Shown: positions 8,580 to 15,886, numbered from the stretch's first letter. The stretch is DNA of 64,000 bases from Pyrinomonadaceae bacterium (GCA_019694395.1 JAIBCC010000024.1:1-64000); one strand, 5' to 3'. Notes: generated by a model from the sequence alone, not told the origin. Translations and numbers: made by a program.

Positions 8580-9770
8580 TTACGCTCTGCCTTTCAGCAT
8601 CCCGTGCCAGTAAAGCTGTGGGAGCAGGTATTTTTTCACCAAAAACATCGAATATCTTTCCTTATTTTGGTCAAAAGGAAATGTTTCTTTCGGTTTCAGA
8701 TCGTAGCCGAATTCAGCCATAATCAAACTATCGTAACCCGTCACGAGCGGACAGGAGGTGTAGCCGTCATATTTCGCTGACAGGGCTTTTCCGTTGACTG
8801 CATTCAAAAGATTTTCCGCCGCGACAGGAGCCTGTTTGCGAATGGCTGCGCCTGTTTTTGAAGTCGGCAAGCTGCTGGCATCGCCTAAAGAAAAAATATT
8901 TTTATATTTGTTATGCTGCAAGGTTTCTTTATCAACATCAATCCAGCCTGCTTCATTGACTAAAGAAGATTTTTTCACAAAATCCGGTGCACTCATCGGT
9001 GGCGTAACGTGAATCATATCGTATGACAAAACGGTTTCCTCACCGGTTTCGACATTGGTAAAAACAGCCTTTTTTTCATCAGCGCGGATTTCCGTCAGAT
9101 TTTGTTTGAAACCGGTTTCGATTCCGGTGTCTGCACAATGTTTGGTCAAAGTTGGTGCATAGTGCGGCGAAGTAAAAATCGTCGGCGTTCCGGTAATGAA
9201 CTTGATATTTATTTTGTCTCTAACACCGTTTTGACGAAAATAATCTTCTGCCAGATAAGCAATTTTCTGCGGTGCGCCGCCGCATTTGATCGGAGTTGTC
9301 GGTTGGGTAAAGATCGCTGTTCCCGATTTTAGATTTTGGATATTTTCCCAGGTCGAATCAACGGTTTGATAGGAATAATTACTGCACACGCCATTTTGCC
9401 CAACCGTTTCTTTAAGTCCTTTTACTGCATCCCAATTGAGTTGGATTCCCGGACAAACCACCATAAAATCGTAACTGATCCTATCTCCTTTTTCAGTTAA
9501 AACGTAGTTCTGTTCAGGTTGAAATTCCGTAACTTTATCTTTGACCCATTCCACTCCTCTTGGAATATAATCTTGTTCGTTACGCTCAGTTGATTCTTTC
9601 CGAACCGCTCCGCCGCCAACCAGAGTCCAAAGCGGCTGGTAATAATGTTTCGTTGACGGCTCAATAATTGCAATTTCACCGTTTGAAAATTTACCTGCAA
9701 TTTTGGCAGCCACCGTAATTCCGGCAGTTCCGCCGCCCACAATCACAATTTTATATTTTTGTTCCCGCAT
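8580..9770 (-). CDS. sqr: Sulfide:quinone oxidoreductase, type II (SQRDL-like)
   Basis: A membrane-associated flavoprotein that oxidises sulfide, passes electrons to quinone and yields sulfane sulfur. The N-terminal FAD fold is IVIVGGGTAGITVAAKIAG. Cys129, Cys163 and Cys340 are at plausible active-site positions; Cys163 lies in TPIKCGGAPQK, the signature shared with eukaryotic SQRDL (type II). The FAD-contacting FSLGDASSLPTSKTGAA segment is present. Length about 396 is normal. ATG 9770 is chosen; a GTG four codons earlier is possible. A shared promoter motif lies about 90 bp upstream and a terminator follows. Together with the CstB-like enzyme it completes a heterotrophic H2S detoxification route. 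Confidence 0.92.
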   Translation of the reverse strand: MREQKYKIVIVGGGTAGITVAAKIAGKFSNGEIAIIEPSTKHYYQPLWTLVGGGAVRKESTERNEQDYIPRGVEWVKDKVTEFQPEQNYVLTEKGDRISYDFMVVCPGIQLNWDAVKGLKETVGQNGVCSNYSYQTVDSTWENIQNLKSGTAIFTQPTTPIKCGGAPQKIAYLAEDYFRQNGVRDKINIKFITGTPTIFTSPHYAPTLTKHCADTGIETGFKQNLTEIRADEKKAVFTNVETGEETVLSYDMIHVTPPMSAPDFVKKSSLVNEAGWIDVDKETLQHNKYKNIFSLGDASSLPTSKTGAAIRKQAPVAAENLLNAVNGKALSAKYDGYTSCPLVTGYDSLIMAEFGYDLKPKETFPFDQNKERYSMFLVKKYLLPQLYWHGMLKGRA

Positions 9771-9858
9771 ACAATTTCTCACTTTTTTTATTGAATTTAT
9801 GTTAAAACGCCGAATTTATCCGTGAGCCTTTGTAGCTTAAAGAATGCTTTTCGGTCTT

Positions 9859-9887
9859 GTATTGTAAAAAATTGCTGTTTTTGTCAG
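9859..9887 (-). promoter_or_regulatory. sqr: sqr promoter with shared motif, copy 3
   Basis: Plus-strand GTATTGTAAAAAATTGC (9859-9875) is identical to the copy at 7181. On the minus strand it gives a -10 TACAAT, with CTGACA about 15 bp upstream as a -35. It faces away from the divergent operator-promoter at 9916-9963. Confidence 0.6.
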
Positions 9888-9915
9888 GACAAATTCCAAA
9901 AAATTTGAATTAAAG

Positions 9916-9963
9916 TTGACTTTCTGTTTTATCACTATATAATCACTTTAGAATATAGTGATA
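9916..9963 (+). promoter_or_regulatory. Sigma70-type promoter overlapped by a perfect 11-bp palindromic operator
   Basis: TTGACT (9916-9921) and TATAAT (9938-9943) are 16 bp apart. The operator arms TATCACTATAT (9930-9940) and ATATAGTGATA (9953-9963) are perfect inverted repeats, and the first covers the -10 region, a geometry suited to repression. The sequence aligns with the operator at 5609-5640. It drives the selenoprotein candidate and DUF2892 gene and could also affect divergent sqr. Confidence 0.75.
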
Positions 9964-10010
9964 AAACTTTCTTTGGGTTTACCGATTGAAAATTAAAACA
10001 GAAAAAGTTT

Positions 10011-10187
10011 ATGAATGATGTTTTTGTAGTAATTGGTTTTATCGGCTTTTGGCTCTTGATGCAGCTTTTTATTCTACCGAAATTCGGGGTCAGCACCTGA
10101 ATGCGCGATGCCTGCGATGTCGAGTTTCGACAGAAAGATAAAAAAGAATCTAAGCAAACCGAAATTAATTCGGAAGATCAATTCTGA
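10011..10187 (+). CDS. Candidate small membrane selenoprotein (UGA codon 30 read as Sec)
   Basis: From ATG 10011 the frame encodes 29 residues, meets TGA (10098-10100), then stays open to a second TGA at 10185-10187. Read through, it gives 58 residues: a single membrane helix (residues 4-22), LPKFGVST, then Sec30-M-R-D-A-Cys35 (a U-x4-C redox pair) and a charged, Lys/Glu-rich tail. A hairpin whose loop begins with G lies 17-32 nt after the TGA, fitting bacterial SECIS geometry. It lies between a sulfide-type operator and a DUF2892 gene that follows by 26 bp with a strong GGAGG site. Known biology: UGA is decoded as Sec by SelB plus SECIS. Whether this host has selABC is not visible. Alternative: a 29-residue leader peptide. 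Confidence 0.62.
10118..10132 (+). promoter_or_regulatory. SECIS-like hairpin after in-frame UGA
   Basis: TGTCGA-GTT-TCGACA forms a perfect 6-bp stem. The loop starts with G at 10124, 23 nt after the UGA at 10098-10100. Published bacterial SECIS rules ask for a short stem-loop with a G among the first two loop bases about 16-37 nt after UGA; this fits. Opening the A-U closing pair gives the loop AGUUU, also with G second. Confidence 0.55.
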
Positions 10188-10213
10188 AACAAAGATTTTA
10201 GGAGGACAAAAAA

Positions 10214-10417
10214 ATGAAACCAAATATGGGAACAATTGATAAAGCGATCAGAATCGTTTTAGCTTTGATTGTCGGAGTTTTATATTTTACCGGACAAATT
10301 AGCGGAGTTACCGCAATTATTTTAGGAATTTTGGCAATTGTTTTTGTGCTGACAAGTTTGATTAGTTTTTGCCCGCTTTATTTGCCATTAGGTATTTCAA
10401 CCAGAACAAAAGATTAG
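10214..10417 (+). CDS. DUF2892-type inner-membrane protein
   Basis: A 67-residue protein with two hydrophobic helices (about residues 12-27 and 31-49) and the family motif FCPLYLPLGIST near the C-terminus. It has a strong AGGAGG ribosome-binding site 11 bp upstream and lies 26 bp after the selenoprotein candidate, so both are probably one transcript from the operator-promoter at 9916. DUF2892 proteins are commonly found beside rhodaneses and persulfide dioxygenases; the biochemical role is unknown. A diverged relative at 5402 stands behind the same operator type. Confidence 0.85.
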   Translation: MKPNMGTIDKAIRIVLALIVGVLYFTGQISGVTAIILGILAIVFVLTSLISFCPLYLPLGISTRTKD

Positions 10418-10419
10418 TG

Positions 10420-10584
10420 GTCTGTAATCTAAATTTATTAATGTTAGAGTTACGCCTTCAGGCGTGATTCAACTTGAATAATTATTTGGTTAAGTTTAAT
10501 AAACTCCAGGTAATTCACGCCTCAAGGCGTAACTCTAACTTTTATTTAAGTTTTGAAAAATATCAAGTAATTTAGATTACAGAC
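10420..10584. repeat. 165-bp nested inverted-repeat element (MITE/REP-like)
   Basis: Outer arms GTCTGTAATCTAAATT (10420-10435) and its exact reverse complement (10569-10584) enclose inner arms that begin GTTAGAGTTACGCCTT (10443) and end with the matching complement (10539). The inner arms are about 24 bp with one mismatch, and each contains its own small palindrome (ACGCC-TTCA-GGCGT). There is no ORF. It lies after the DUF2892 gene and could also terminate transcription. It looks like a small non-autonomous mobile element. Confidence 0.7.
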
Positions 10585-10658
10585 TAAAGAAAAATAACAA
10601 TCTATTTGATTTTTGTTTTCGCCTTTTTTTGGTGCAAACATCTGATATTGATTTAGCT

Positions 10659-11537
10659 TTATAATTCTTTCAAACCATTAGCGATTTCGAGATAAACGGC
10701 TTTTATTTTGGCTTCAAAATCGTCTCTTTGTTCCAGCCAGCTACCGCCAATAAAAGAATTCACGGCTTCCTGCGAATCCCACCAACCAACCTGGTTCAGA
10801 TGATCGGCAGGAATCGGAAATTCTTTTTGTTTGATCGTTTTGTCCGCACCATCCGAAGCAATTAATTTATCTGTCCATTTTTGCGAGCTGAACGGAACTA
10901 ATCCGTCATTGGTTTCTTCAAAAACACGGATGATCGCCCACGACAAAACCAGCGGCAAAAACATTTTGTTGATATGTTCGTAACTAGCGTAAGTTTGATA
11001 AACCACTGAGTTTTTAACCTCTGCATCGCGTAATTCATCGTTAAATTTATTGCAGGCTTCGGTAGTCAAATCCTTGAATCCGTCCAGTTCAATTCCAAAC
11101 AGATTTTCCAAACTATTGAGCAAAAAATTCCCGCCAATGCCGAAAATCCTGTCTGCCAGAACCGTTCCCAGATGAGGAGTTCCGATAGTGGTTAAACTGG
11201 CGACCTTCTCCGCCATTCCCATTTTGACGATCATCCAACGCGCATCCAATCCGCCCATACTATGCGCGATGATATGAACTTTTTCGGCTCCGGTTTGAAT
11301 CAGAAAATCATTAACTTTGTTAGTCAGGGTTTCGGCGCGGACAGTAACGGAGTTTGCAAATTGGACGTTGGTATTTTTGATATTGGTAAAACCGTTTAAT
11401 TCTAAAAAGGTGCGGATATTACGAAAATATTGGAGCTGATCGTCCAATGAATTTGGCGAAATATTTAATTCTTGAGCGACTTTTTCTCGTAAAATGTCAA
11501 AACGCGCAATGCCGTGGGCTAAGATTATGGGAAACAT
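10659..11537 (-). CDS. Alpha/beta-hydrolase, triacylglycerol-lipase-like
   Basis: A serine hydrolase resembling bacterial lipases of the LipA type. The oxyanion region is ILAHGIARFD near the N-terminus, the nucleophile elbow AHSMGG contains Ser93, a likely acid is in NDGLVPFSS, and a likely histidine in ADHLNQVG. Length 292. ATG 11537 is preferred because GAGGAG lies 7 bp upstream; a TTG five codons earlier overlaps that site. No signal peptide is visible, so it may be cytoplasmic or non-classically exported. Substrate is unknown. It ends next to a repeat element and follows the SLBB-like gene on the same strand. Confidence 0.82.
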   Translation of the reverse strand: MFPIILAHGIARFDILREKVAQELNISPNSLDDQLQYFRNIRTFLELNGFTNIKNTNVQFANSVTVRAETLTNKVNDFLIQTGAEKVHIIAHSMGGLDARWMIVKMGMAEKVASLTTIGTPHLGTVLADRIFGIGGNFLLNSLENLFGIELDGFKDLTTEACNKFNDELRDAEVKNSVVYQTYASYEHINKMFLPLVLSWAIIRVFEETNDGLVPFSSQKWTDKLIASDGADKTIKQKEFPIPADHLNQVGWWDSQEAVNSFIGGSWLEQRDDFEAKIKAVYLEIANGLKEL

Positions 11538-11576
11538 TCGGCAACTCCTCAATTAAAATTGATTAATGAAAAATCT

Positions 11577-11990
11577 TTAGGTAATTGTCTTTGGAATCTT
11601 AACAGTATTTGGTGTTAATTTTTCTCTCATTTTTTGCTGATTTTCTCTTTGTTGTGCTTTAGAGCTTTTGGCAACTATGATCAAATCTCCATTTTGCAAG
11701 ATTACATCTTTGGCTTTACCCGATTTAATATCCAGAAGATTAGCTAAAAACGAATTCCGGCGAATAATCAAAATACTATCGCCGTCATTTTCATTTAAAC
11801 CATCTGCCATTTCTATCGCCTGTGAAAGAGTTATTTCTTTAGTTGTTTTAATGGTCTTAGGAGAAACAACTTCACCAAAAACAAAGATTTCGTTTTCTTT
11901 TTCTGACATCGTTTCTTTGTTTTCAGCCTTTTGAGCAAAAGTGGCGATTGAAAAAACTGAAAAGAAAAAGATAATAAACAATTTTTTCAT
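11577..11990 (-). CDS. Small secreted SLBB-like protein
   Basis: A 137-residue exported protein: signal MKKLFIIFFFSVFSIATFAQ, then a segment EIFVFGEVVSPKTIK...LSQAIEMADGLN that resembles the SLBB fold of polysaccharide-export proteins (soluble ligand binding), and a basic tail. The SLBB resemblance is by eye. ATG 11990 starts the signal peptide and has AGAGG upstream; an upstream ATG at 12056 would add 22 residues overlapping a terminator and is unlikely. Not linked to obvious polysaccharide genes here. Confidence 0.68.
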   Translation of the reverse strand: MKKLFIIFFFSVFSIATFAQKAENKETMSEKENEIFVFGEVVSPKTIKTTKEITLSQAIEMADGLNENDGDSILIIRRNSFLANLLDIKSGKAKDVILQNGDLIIVAKSSKAQQRENQQKMREKLTPNTVKIPKTIT

Positions 11991-12042
11991 AACCCTAACC
12001 TCTGTTTGCGAGTATTTTACTCTCTTTCCGTTTTTGGTCAAC

Positions 12043-12071
12043 AAAAAAAAGTCCAATAAAAAAACCGGACT
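12043..12071 (-). terminator. Terminator after the small zinc-ribbon gene
   Basis: On the minus strand AGTCC and GGACT enclose a T-rich loop and are followed by eight T. It lies 22 bp beyond the stop of the 59-residue zinc-ribbon gene (12094). Confidence 0.55.
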
Positions 12072-12093
12072 GTCCCTTTTTCATTACAAAAAT

Positions 12094-12273
12094 CTACTTC
12101 TCTCTCTTTGATTTGGTCGAAACTGTTCCCGGAATGGCAAAGCCGTTAAATTGCCAATTGCAATTGTCACAGAGCAAATAATATCGAAATAATATTTTCA
12201 ATAAAAAAGGAGTCGGACGATAACCTAATCTAATTCTTTTGCTCTTGCATCTGGGACATTTTTGGGTAGCCAT
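12094..12273 (-). CDS. 59-residue zinc-ribbon protein
   Basis: Short gene from ATG 12273 to TAG at 12094. It starts MATQKCPRCKSKRIRLGYRP and has a second pair LLCDNCNWQFNGF: two CxxC knuckles about 30 residues apart, a treble-clef or zinc-ribbon pattern, separated by a basic segment (KILFRYYLL), and a basic tail. It could bind RNA, DNA or a partner protein; no function is known. A terminator follows at 12043 and another (12323-12352) insulates it from the upstream gene, so it is probably transcribed alone. Confidence 0.72.
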   Translation of the reverse strand: MATQKCPRCKSKRIRLGYRPTPFLLKILFRYYLLCDNCNWQFNGFAIPGTVSTKSKREK

Positions 12274-12322
12274 AGTTCACAAATTGAATACTTTAAATCA
12301 CTGATTTATTCCAAATTCCAAC

Positions 12323-12352
12323 AAAAAAGAGGAAATCCGAGCAACTTCCTCT
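12323..12352 (-). terminator. Rho-independent terminator after the thioredoxin-like gene
   Basis: On the minus strand AGAGGAA and TTCCTCT, an 11-base loop, then a run of T. It lies 30 bp past the stop of the gene at 12382. Confidence 0.75.
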
Positions 12353-12381
12353 TCCTGATTTTTACTTTTTATGTGTTACTT

Positions 12382-13710
12382 TTACTTGATTCCGTTACCA
12401 TCCAAAGCCGTATAAATATCAGGCGCATACAATCCCAGCCATTTATCGGCAGAAGGAGTCAGGAACAATTCGGAATAGATTTTTTCATTCATTTTAGCCA
12501 AATCTTTATCTTCGCCTTTGGACATCCAAACCAGCAAGGTCGGGCGCAAAAGAAATTCGTTGCGGGCAGTATCAACCGAAATATATTCTTCCAGTTTAGA
12601 AATAAGACTCGCAAATTCCTGTTCGGTAAGATTATTTTTGGCAGTTTGGCGACGGATAAAAGCGATGGAGTTTTCGTCCAATTTAGCTTCTTTTCCGCTT
12701 AATTTGGCGATCTGTTTCCAATTTTCAAGGTTAATTTGTTCTTCGCCGTATTTGGTCATATCCGAGGTAATATCTTTCAAAACAGGCATTTCCACTACCT
12801 TTTTAGTTACTGCAATGGTCATCGCCATAATCGCCGGCGGCATTCCTTCAAAATTTCTCGCCGCCTTTTGGGTAGTATCAAATTTCAAATTGAGTTTCTC
12901 ACTAAAACGATTCATTTGTGCGGTTAATTCCCGATATTTATTTGCCCGAAAAGTTGTCAGCGGCGAAACAAATCCCGTTCCGTCAATTGTTGCAACCGAA
13001 AGGGTGTTCAGATGTTTATTAAATTCGTTACCGTTCTGCAAAAATTCGAGAAAGATCTGCGGATTGTTCAAACCGGAAAGCGCATCAATTACAATTCCGT
13101 TTTTATCCAAAACATAATGAATACTGTTTCCGGTAATCGTGCGCTCGATCTTCCTGCCGTCACCAAAATCGATCGTAATTTTTGGCGCAGGACGCACCGA
13201 TTTCCAATGAAGAATGTAATTTTCGCGTAAAAATTTTGAGATTTGAGAATTTGGATAAAGAATTGCGCGGAAAAAACGGCTGTTGGCACAACTGAATTCC
13301 TCGTTCAAATTTCCCAAAAGACGCAAACTCAAAATCGGCTTATTCGTCCGTGCAGCTTCGGCTTTCGCTTTTTCCAGATCGGTGAACCAAAACAATTCCG
13401 AGGCGTAAACGTCCTTTTGCATTGCCACCGAATCAAGAGCTTTAGCAATTCTCTGCCATTTTTCCGTTGCTTCGCCCGTCTTTTTAAACTCTTCAATGTC
13501 AACCCGATAAGTTTCAAATAAAGAAGTTAATCCATAACCGCCCAGATTTCGTAATTCTCTGATGGCAAACGCCGCTTCTTTCGGATTATCCGAAACGGCT
13601 TGAATTGCTAAGGATTTCGGATTTTCTACTGATTCGGCATAGATAAATTGGCTGTAGCTCATAGTTAAAAGTGTTGCTAAAATCAGAACAAGAAATTGAT
13701 TGTTTTTCAT
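12382..13710 (-). CDS. Secreted thioredoxin-fold-like protein with CxxS motif
   Basis: 442 residues. Signal peptide MKNNQFLVLILATLLTMSYS... cleaved near AES, then a helical region, then a segment FTDLEKAKAEAARTNKPI...FSCANSRFFR that matches the start of thioredoxin-like domains. The usual CxxC is here Cys141-A-N-S, a monothiol pattern. The C-terminal 200 residues are helical and unrecognised (EGMPPAIMAMTIAVTKKV). ATG 13710 is chosen because AAAGGAG lies upstream; an in-frame start at 13791 would extend into the TetR operator. It is divergent from the tetR gene and may share its control region. Function unknown. Confidence 0.72.
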   Translation of the reverse strand: MKNNQFLVLILATLLTMSYSQFIYAESVENPKSLAIQAVSDNPKEAAFAIRELRNLGGYGLTSLFETYRVDIEEFKKTGEATEKWQRIAKALDSVAMQKDVYASELFWFTDLEKAKAEAARTNKPILSLRLLGNLNEEFSCANSRFFRAILYPNSQISKFLRENYILHWKSVRPAPKITIDFGDGRKIERTITGNSIHYVLDKNGIVIDALSGLNNPQIFLEFLQNGNEFNKHLNTLSVATIDGTGFVSPLTTFRANKYRELTAQMNRFSEKLNLKFDTTQKAARNFEGMPPAIMAMTIAVTKKVVEMPVLKDITSDMTKYGEEQINLENWKQIAKLSGKEAKLDENSIAFIRRQTAKNNLTEQEFASLISKLEEYISVDTARNEFLLRPTLLVWMSKGEDKDLAKMNEKIYSELFLTPSADKWLGLYAPDIYTALDGNGIK

Positions 13711-13789
13711 TTGGAAATACTCCTTTGGATTGATCTGGCAATTAATGAACGGACAATAAATATTTTTCTTGCAAAGTAAATTGATTTCC

Positions 13790-13829
13790 ATAAATAAATA
13801 ACTTACTATCTGGTCAGTTATTTATTTAT
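13790..13829. promoter_or_regulatory. Perfect 14-bp inverted repeat, probable TetR operator
   Basis: Arms ATAAATAAATAACT (13790-13803) and AGTTATTTATTTAT (13816-13829) with a 12-bp spacer containing TACTATCTGGTC. The right arm includes the first bases of the tetR start codon (13828). It lies between tetR and the divergent gene at 13710. Autoregulation by the adjacent TetR protein is the obvious guess. Confidence 0.65.
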
Positions 13830-14475
13830 GATTCCCGAAGAGAACCAAACTGAGCAAACCGACCCGCGTTGGCAGCGGCGCAAAGAGGAACGTCCGGGCG
13901 AGATTTTAAAAGCTGCGCTGGAATGTTTTGCCGAAAGCGGTTTTGCGGCAACAAAGCTCGATGAAATTGCTAAACGGGCAGGCGTAACGAAAGGAACTTT
14001 GTATCTCTATTTTCAGAGCAAAGAAGATATTTTCAAATCCGTCGTGCGCGAAGAAATTGTTAAAAATATTGCTCACGTCGAAGAAATTGCGGCGGACGAA
14101 TCACATTCTTCGGCGGAAATTTTGGAACAAATGTTCAAATTTTGGGCGCAGGTATTCTTAAAAACCCGCATTGGCGCAGTGCCAAAATTGATTCTTTCCG
14201 AAGGCAAGAACTTTCCCGAGATCAGTCGATTTTATTTAGAAGAAGTAATCCAACGCGGCTTTCGTTTGCTTGGCGGTGTTTTGCAACGAGGCATTGATCG
14301 AGGCGAGTTTCGCCCGTTAAATATTGAAAACACGGTCAAGTGCATCATCGCACCCGTTATTTTTTCCCTGCTCTGGAAACATTCGCTCGAAAGTCATTGC
14401 GATAAAAAACTTGATGTCGAATCGCTCGTCCAAACCCATTTCGACCTAATTCTGAATGGTTTAAGTAATAAGTAA
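13828..14475 (+). CDS. TetR/AcrR-family transcriptional regulator
   Basis: 215 residues. The N-terminal HTH is complete (EILKAALECFAESGF, then LDEIAKRAGVTKGTLYLYF, residues about 31-73) and is followed by a helical ligand-binding domain. It heads a five-gene exporter operon: the adaptor gene starts 4 bp after its stop. A perfect inverted repeat overlaps its start. By analogy with ybiH/cecR-ybhGFSR it likely represses the exporter until a toxic ligand binds. The ligand is unknown. Confidence 0.9.
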   Translation: MIPEENQTEQTDPRWQRRKEERPGEILKAALECFAESGFAATKLDEIAKRAGVTKGTLYLYFQSKEDIFKSVVREEIVKNIAHVEEIAADESHSSAEILEQMFKFWAQVFLKTRIGAVPKLILSEGKNFPEISRFYLEEVIQRGFRLLGGVLQRGIDRGEFRPLNIENTVKCIIAPVIFSLLWKHSLESHCDKKLDVESLVQTHFDLILNGLSNK

Positions 14476-14479
14476 AGTT

Positions 14480-15802
14480 ATGAGTGAAAATGAACCTGTT
14501 AAAACTGCATCTTCCCAAACTGCCGCCCCCAAACGTAATTTTCCTTTTAAGATAATTCCGGTTTTGCTGATTTTAGGAATCGCCGGATTTTTGGTCTGGT
14601 ATTTCGTCCTGCGTCAGCCTGTGACGGCAAAAAATATCATTGAAGTCAGCGGGCGAATTGAATCCGACGATGCGACGATTGCGCCTAAATCGAGCGGAAA
14701 AATTAAGGAAATAAAAGTTCGGGAAGGCGATCAGGTCAAGGCGGGAGATGTGATCGCAGTTTTGGATGACGAACAGCTTCGCGCTCGTGAAGAGCAAGCC
14801 CAAGCCGCTGTTACTCAAGCCGAAACCCGCGTTCGCCGTGCTCAACAGCAAATTTCCGTGCTTGAATCTCAACGAAATTCCTCTCAGCTCGGCGTGGAGC
14901 AAGCAAAAATGGACGCACAAGGTCGGGTTGACCAAGCTCAGGCGCAAATTTTACAAGTTCAGGCGCAAGTCGCGCAGGCTCAATCACAAGTCGCCCAAAC
15001 CGAAGCGCAACTCGAACAAGCCAAAACTAATTTGCAGCAAGCGCGTTGGGACGAAGAAAAAGCACGAAATCTTTTCAATTCCGGCGACGTTCCCGAAAAA
15101 CAATACAGACAAGCAAAAACTGTTGCCGATGCTCAGGCAAATGTCGTTAATGCACAGCAAAAACAGGTTGATGTCGCTCGAAACGCTTTGAAGGTTTCAC
15201 AAAATGCGCTCAAAGTCGCCCAGGCATCTTTAATGACGACCAAAGCAAATTTGGCGAATCCAATTATTCGCGCTTCGCAAACAACGACGATTGATGAACA
15301 AATCGCTCAGGCAAACACCGATATTGATTCGGCAAATGCAGACGCGGAGCGAGCCCGAGCGCAACTACGTGAAGCCGAAGCAAATCGTGGTGATTTAAAT
15401 ATCGTTGCACCTTTTGACGGAACAATTGCCACCCGTTCGGCTGAACCCGGCGAAGTCGTTTCACCCGGAACGGCTATCGCCACAATCGTTAATTTTAATA
15501 TGGTTTACCTTCGCGCTTACGTTCCCGAAAGCGAAATCGGAAAGGTAAAAATCGGACAAGCCGCGCGAGTTTTCCTTGATTCAAATCCCAATCAGCCGAT
15601 TGATGCAGAAGTTTTGCGGATTGATCCTGAAGCCACTTTTACGCCCGAAAACACATATTTCAGAAATGAGCGTGTCAAACAAGTCATCGGCGTAAAACTC
15701 GTCATTAAAAATCCACAAGGTTTTTCCAAACCCGGAATGCCAGCCGACGGCGAAATTCTTGTCAACGGCGAATGGACAAGCATTGGTCGAATTATGAAAT
15801 AG
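14480..15802 (+). CDS. HlyD/EmrA-type membrane fusion protein
   Basis: Periplasmic adaptor of an ABC exporter, 440 residues. A short cytoplasmic tail (residues 1-22), one membrane helix (IIPVLLILGIAGFLVWYFVL), lipoyl half (SGRIESDDATIAPKSSGKI), a very long Gln/Ala-rich coiled coil (about 95-275), the second lipoyl half (IVAPFDGTIATRSAEPGEVV) and a barrel domain. YbhG-like. It follows tetR by 4 bp and precedes the ATPase after an 84-bp spacer that carries an inverted repeat. Confidence 0.9.
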   Translation: MSENEPVKTASSQTAAPKRNFPFKIIPVLLILGIAGFLVWYFVLRQPVTAKNIIEVSGRIESDDATIAPKSSGKIKEIKVREGDQVKAGDVIAVLDDEQLRAREEQAQAAVTQAETRVRRAQQQISVLESQRNSSQLGVEQAKMDAQGRVDQAQAQILQVQAQVAQAQSQVAQTEAQLEQAKTNLQQARWDEEKARNLFNSGDVPEKQYRQAKTVADAQANVVNAQQKQVDVARNALKVSQNALKVAQASLMTTKANLANPIIRASQTTTIDEQIAQANTDIDSANADAERARAQLREAEANRGDLNIVAPFDGTIATRSAEPGEVVSPGTAIATIVNFNMVYLRAYVPESEIGKVKIGQAARVFLDSNPNQPIDAEVLRIDPEATFTPENTYFRNERVKQVIGVKLVIKNPQGFSKPGMPADGEILVNGEWTSIGRIMK

Positions 15803-15823
15803 ATAAACTTTACCTGCGAAACA

Positions 15824-15876
15824 CGCTAAAAACGCGAAAAAAGGAAAAAATTTAGCATCCTTTCGCGTATTTAGCG
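15824..15876. repeat. Inverted repeat in the adaptor-ATPase spacer
   Basis: Arms CGCTAAAAACGCGAAA (15824-15839) and TTTCGCGTATTTAGCG (15861-15876) match at 15 of 16 positions. It lies within the exporter operon, 10 bp before the ATPase start, and may form an mRNA hairpin that tunes ATPase translation. Confidence 0.6.
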
Positions 15877-15886
15877 GGCAATAAAA

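Noticed and set aside
8580..9770. Flavocytochrome c sulfide dehydrogenase or NADH dehydrogenase type II
   Set aside because: The TPIKCGGAPQK motif and three cysteines fit type II SQR; no cytochrome partner is present.
10011..10100. Plain 29-residue membrane peptide ending at the first TGA
   Set aside because: Not excluded, but the open frame after TGA, the U-x4-C motif and the hairpin make recoding the better reading.
12382..13791. Longer start at 13791 for the thioredoxin-like protein
   Set aside because: It would place the TetR operator inside the gene and hide a clear signal peptide and ribosome-binding site at 13710.
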